DNA of 7,754 nucleotides from positions 1 through 7,754 of the forward strand of contig JAEWPH010000172.1 in the NCBI GenBank assembly GCA_023460715.1, in the 5' to 3' direction. The notes below the pieces were generated by a model. It did not search any database. It had not been told where the DNA came from and saw nothing but the letters and a program-made list of their open reading frames with translations. Each line of letters opens with the position of its first letter. The stretch's first letter is position 1. Shown here one piece after another: positions 6,301 through 7,754 of the stretch. This stretch comes from Pseudomonadota bacterium (lineage in GTDB: Bacteria; Pseudomonadota; Gammaproteobacteria; Burkholderiales; Burkholderiaceae_C). A program made the translations under genes and the position numbers.

Positions 6301-6320
6301 TGTCCTGCCAATGCAGGACA
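6301..6320 (-). promoter_or_regulatory. perfect hairpin overlapping the ribosome-binding region of the glycosylase gene
   Basis: TGTCCTGC (6301-6308) and GCAGGACA (6313-6320) are exact reverse complements separated by four bases. In minus-strand mRNA this gives an 8-bp stem with loop ATTG, and its 3' arm, GCAGGACA, carries the only Shine-Dalgarno-like AGGA and abuts the ATG at 6300. If folded it would hide the ribosome-binding sequence; if the real start is Met4 at 6291, the spacing from AGGA (11 nt) is more usual. As DNA it could instead be an operator. Confidence 0.55.
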
Positions 6321-6360
6321 GCGCGGAGATCGCAGGGAGGGCGTGCGCACGCGGGGTGCA

Positions 6361-6425
6361 ACACTATCAAAACAATAGCTATTTGCGCTTACCCCTATTG
6401 GGCCAGATGCCAAAAAGGCTTGAAT
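6361..6425. repeat. AT-richer intergenic block resembling a dispersed Comamonadaceae repeat
   Basis: This block is clearly richer in A/T than everything around it. It has the pattern I recall from many Comamonadaceae intergenic regions: ACTATCAAAA, then a TAGCT core (here within the palindrome AATAGCTATT at 6374-6383), then GCGCTTA, an ATTGGGCCAGATGCC segment and AAAAAGGCTTGAA. The segment TTGGGC / GCCAA (6398-6403 and 6409-6413) can form a small hairpin followed by A's. I see one copy only, so the repeat status rests on memory rather than on this window. Its function is unknown; it may act as a terminator or be a small mobile or structural element. Confidence 0.5.
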
Positions 6426-6469
6426 CCCACGCCCACCCTGCGTGCGCAGCGGGACTGGTGAAGGCACTG

Positions 6470-6501
6470 CGCCGGGCGGTTCGGCCGTGCCGCAGCCGGC
6501 G
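6470..6501 (-). terminator. GC-rich hairpin after tatD, possible terminator without T run
   Basis: CGCCGG (6470-6475) pairs with CCGGCG (6496-6501), and GCGG (6476-6479) with CCGC (6490-6493), leaving a two-base bulge and a ten-base loop. It starts 8 nt past the tatD stop. There is no T tract on the minus strand right after it, so termination would need Rho or the AT-richer block further on. Confidence 0.4.
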
Positions 6502-6508
6502 CCCCGCC

Positions 6509-7348
6509 TCAGGGCGGCGACAGCAGTGCCGCCAGCCGGGGCAGCGCGGCGCAGGCGTTGGCGTGTGTCGCCTCGGCCAGCTCCTGCACCGGCATGCCGC
6601 GCAGTTCCGCCACCACGGCGGCGATGCGCGGCAGCTCGCCGGGGGTGTTGCGGGCCTGGGGCGTGCCGGCCTCGCGGTCGGCGGCCGTCACATACAGCCA
6701 GTGCGGGGGAATGTCAGGCGCGTCGGTCTCCATCACCAGGGAGGAAAGTGGCAGCGCCTGCGCCAGCCGCCGCAGCTGCAGTGCGCGGTCGAAGGTGACG
6801 GCGCCGCCGAAGCCCAGCTTGAAACCCATCGCGATGAACGCCTCGGCCTGCTGCTGGCTGCCGTTGAAGGCGTGGGCGATGCCGCCACGCACGGGCAGTT
6901 CGCGCAGGGCCTTGAGCAGCTTGTCCGAGGAACGCCGCACGTGCAGGATCACCGGCAGGTCGAAGCGGCGGGCCAGTTGCAGCTGGGCGCGGTAGAAGCG
7001 CTCCTGCCGGGCGGCGTCCAGGCCGGGCACGAAATAGTCCAGCCCGATCTCGCCGATGGCGACCAGGCGCGGGTCGTCGCGGTGGGCGGCCAGGGCCTGC
7101 TCCAGCACCTGTAAGTCGTCGTCGCCCGCGCGGCCGGTGAACAGCGGGTGGATGCCCAGCGCATAGCTGTCGCCATGCCGGTGGGCGAGCGTGCGCACGG
7201 CCTCCAGGTTGGCCAGCTCGACGGCCGGCAGCACGCAATGCCTGACGCCGGCGCCGCGGGCGGCATCGCGCACGCCATCCACATACGCGCGGCCGGCGTG
7301 CGCCTCGAACTCGTCAAGGTGGCAGTGGGTGTCGATCCAGGCGTCCAT
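6509..7348 (-). CDS. TatD family metal-dependent hydrolase, YjjV-like (279 aa)
   Basis: This is a TIM-barrel metallohydrolase of the TatD family, whose members act as metal-dependent DNases or related phosphodiesterases in the cytoplasm. The full set of metal ligands is visible: HxH in IDTHCHLD (H8, H10), E100 in GEIGLDYF, H136 in LPVILHVRRS, H159 in GIAHAFNGS and D209 in METDAPD. The wording of LPVILHVRRSSDKL, the AFNGSQQQAEAF block and GFGGAVTF resembles E. coli YjjV more than TatD or YcfH. Length is normal. I chose the ATG at 7348 because MDAWIDTHCHLDEF matches the usual family N-terminus; an upstream ATG at 7414 in frame would add 22 residues that do not look like the family. No clear Shine-Dalgarno precedes it. 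It is divergent from the plus-strand gene at 7516, and separated from the glycosylase downstream by 208 bp with two structured elements. Confidence 0.93.
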   Translation of the reverse strand: MDAWIDTHCHLDEFEAHAGRAYVDGVRDAARGAGVRHCVLPAVELANLEAVRTLAHRHGDSYALGIHPLFTGRAGDDDLQVLEQALAAHRDDPRLVAIGEIGLDYFVPGLDAARQERFYRAQLQLARRFDLPVILHVRRSSDKLLKALRELPVRGGIAHAFNGSQQQAEAFIAMGFKLGFGGAVTFDRALQLRRLAQALPLSSLVMETDAPDIPPHWLYVTAADREAGTPQARNTPGELPRIAAVVAELRGMPVQELAEATHANACAALPRLAALLSPP

Positions 7349-7515
7349 CGCACGATGATGCCAGCCCGTCCGCGGTCCTGCGGCGAGCAGGCCATGGCCC
7401 GCCCAGGGAAACACAAGGACACATGCAGGCGGGCGCGTTCCGTGCTACTGTGAACATACGCGTCCGCCACGTCCCCCGCCGCCCCATGCCGGGGAGCCCA
7501 TCCTGAGGTGACTGC
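7349..7515. promoter_or_regulatory. divergent promoter region between tatD and the plus-strand gene
   Basis: This 167-bp gap must serve two divergent genes. On the plus strand TGCTACTGT at 7443-7451 fits an extended -10 (TG, one base, then TACTGT) about 65 nt before the start at 7516; no good -35 is seen 17 bp upstream, which extended -10 promoters can tolerate. CCCC (7482-7485) and GGGG (7491-7494) can form a small leader hairpin. On the minus strand I see no convincing promoter for tatD. Confidence 0.35.
7505..7511 (+). promoter_or_regulatory. ribosome binding site of the right-edge plus-strand gene
   Basis: GAGGTGA ends 4 nt before the ATG at 7516. It supports that start over the internal ATG at 7678, which has no Shine-Dalgarno sequence. 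Confidence 0.6.
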
Positions 7516-7754
7516 ATGCCCCGGCCCCCACGCTACAGCCCGTCCCGCCGCGCGCCAGCGCCCCTGCCGCCGCTGTCCGCAGCCGCGCCCGCAGCGGCTG
7601 CGAGTGCGGCTCCGCGCGATGAGGCCTCCCTGCCCTCGGCCCCCGCCGCATCCGGCTCGCCCCCGCCCTCGGTGCGGATGCCTTCCCACCACCGCCTCTG
7701 GGCCGTGATCGCCCTCCTCAGCGGCCTGCTGGCCGCCAGCCTGTGGTGGGGGGG
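7516..7754 (+). CDS. membrane protein, N-terminal part, Pro/Ala-rich (cut by window edge)
   Basis: From the ATG at 7516 the frame stays open for 79 codons to the right edge. The first 60 or so residues are rich in Pro, Ala and Ser (for example APLPPLSAAAPAAAASAAP at about 15-33) with scattered Arg, and look unstructured. A hydrophobic segment follows, LWAVIALLSGLLAASLWW at about 66-83 if numbering the partial end loosely, preceded by PSHHR, which fits an N-terminal membrane anchor with its start inside the cytoplasm. The protein family cannot be told from this part; membrane-anchored sensors, cell-envelope proteins and others share such an N-terminus. A shorter protein from the ATG at 7678 would begin just before the membrane helix and is a possible alternative start. 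Composition and third-position G/C fit a real gene, and the ribosome binding site supports the longer form. Confidence 0.65.
   Translation, partial: MPRPPRYSPSRRAPAPLPPLSAAAPAAAASAAPRDEASLPSAPAASGSPPPSVRMPSHHRLWAVIALLSGLLAASLWWG

Noticed and set aside
7440..7465. Possible LexA-type site around ACTGTGAACATACG
   Set aside because: It has CTGT but lacks the matching ACAG at the required spacing.
1..7754. Mobile element, CRISPR, tRNA or defence system
   Set aside because: No transposase or integrase motifs, spaced direct repeats, tRNA-like cloverleaf or known defence domains were seen on either strand.

Overview
The window looks like ordinary chromosome of a GC-rich betaproteobacterium, most likely family Comamonadaceae (Acidovorax, Diaphorobacter or a relative). 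The reasons are strong G/C bias at third codon positions, a tctBA-type tricarboxylate carrier (a family much expanded in this group), and an AT-richer intergenic block near 6361-6425 that resembles a repeat I recall from Comamonadaceae genomes. The genus assignment is inference from gene content and style; no RNA gene or marker gene is present to settle it.

Seven genes lie on the minus strand and one partial gene on the plus strand. In minus-strand transcription order (right to left): a YjjV-like TatD metallohydrolase (7348-6509); a DNA-deoxyinosine glycosylase of the uracil-DNA glycosylase superfamily (6300-5728); a spermidine-synthase-like Rossmann protein that seems to start at TTG, 4 nt after the glycosylase stop (5723-4953); a GspE/PilB-type secretion or pilus ATPase (4888-3095); the carrier genes tctB (2860-2369, GTG start) and tctA (2350-839); and the N-terminal half of a DUF3422 protein cut off by the left edge (620-1). 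At the right edge a plus-strand gene (7516 to beyond 7754) diverges from tatD and encodes a Pro/Ala-rich N-terminus followed by a membrane helix.

The glycosylase and the spermidine-synthase-like gene are probably co-transcribed and translationally coupled, with the ATPase 64 nt downstream possibly in the same unit. These three have no obvious common pathway. tctB and tctA form a two-gene operon for the membrane part of a tripartite tricarboxylate transporter, ended by two tandem hairpins, the second a textbook intrinsic terminator with a UUCG loop. No tctC (periplasmic binding protein) lies next to them.

I see no mobile element, CRISPR array, defence locus, RNA gene or clear new multi-gene system. 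The points most worth a second look are non-coding: a perfect hairpin that overlaps the ribosome-binding region of the glycosylase, the probable family-wide intergenic repeat beside it, the structured tctB upstream region, and the double hairpin after tctA. Among proteins, the isolated GspE-type ATPase and the spermidine-synthase-like protein that lacks the classical motif are the main functional unknowns.
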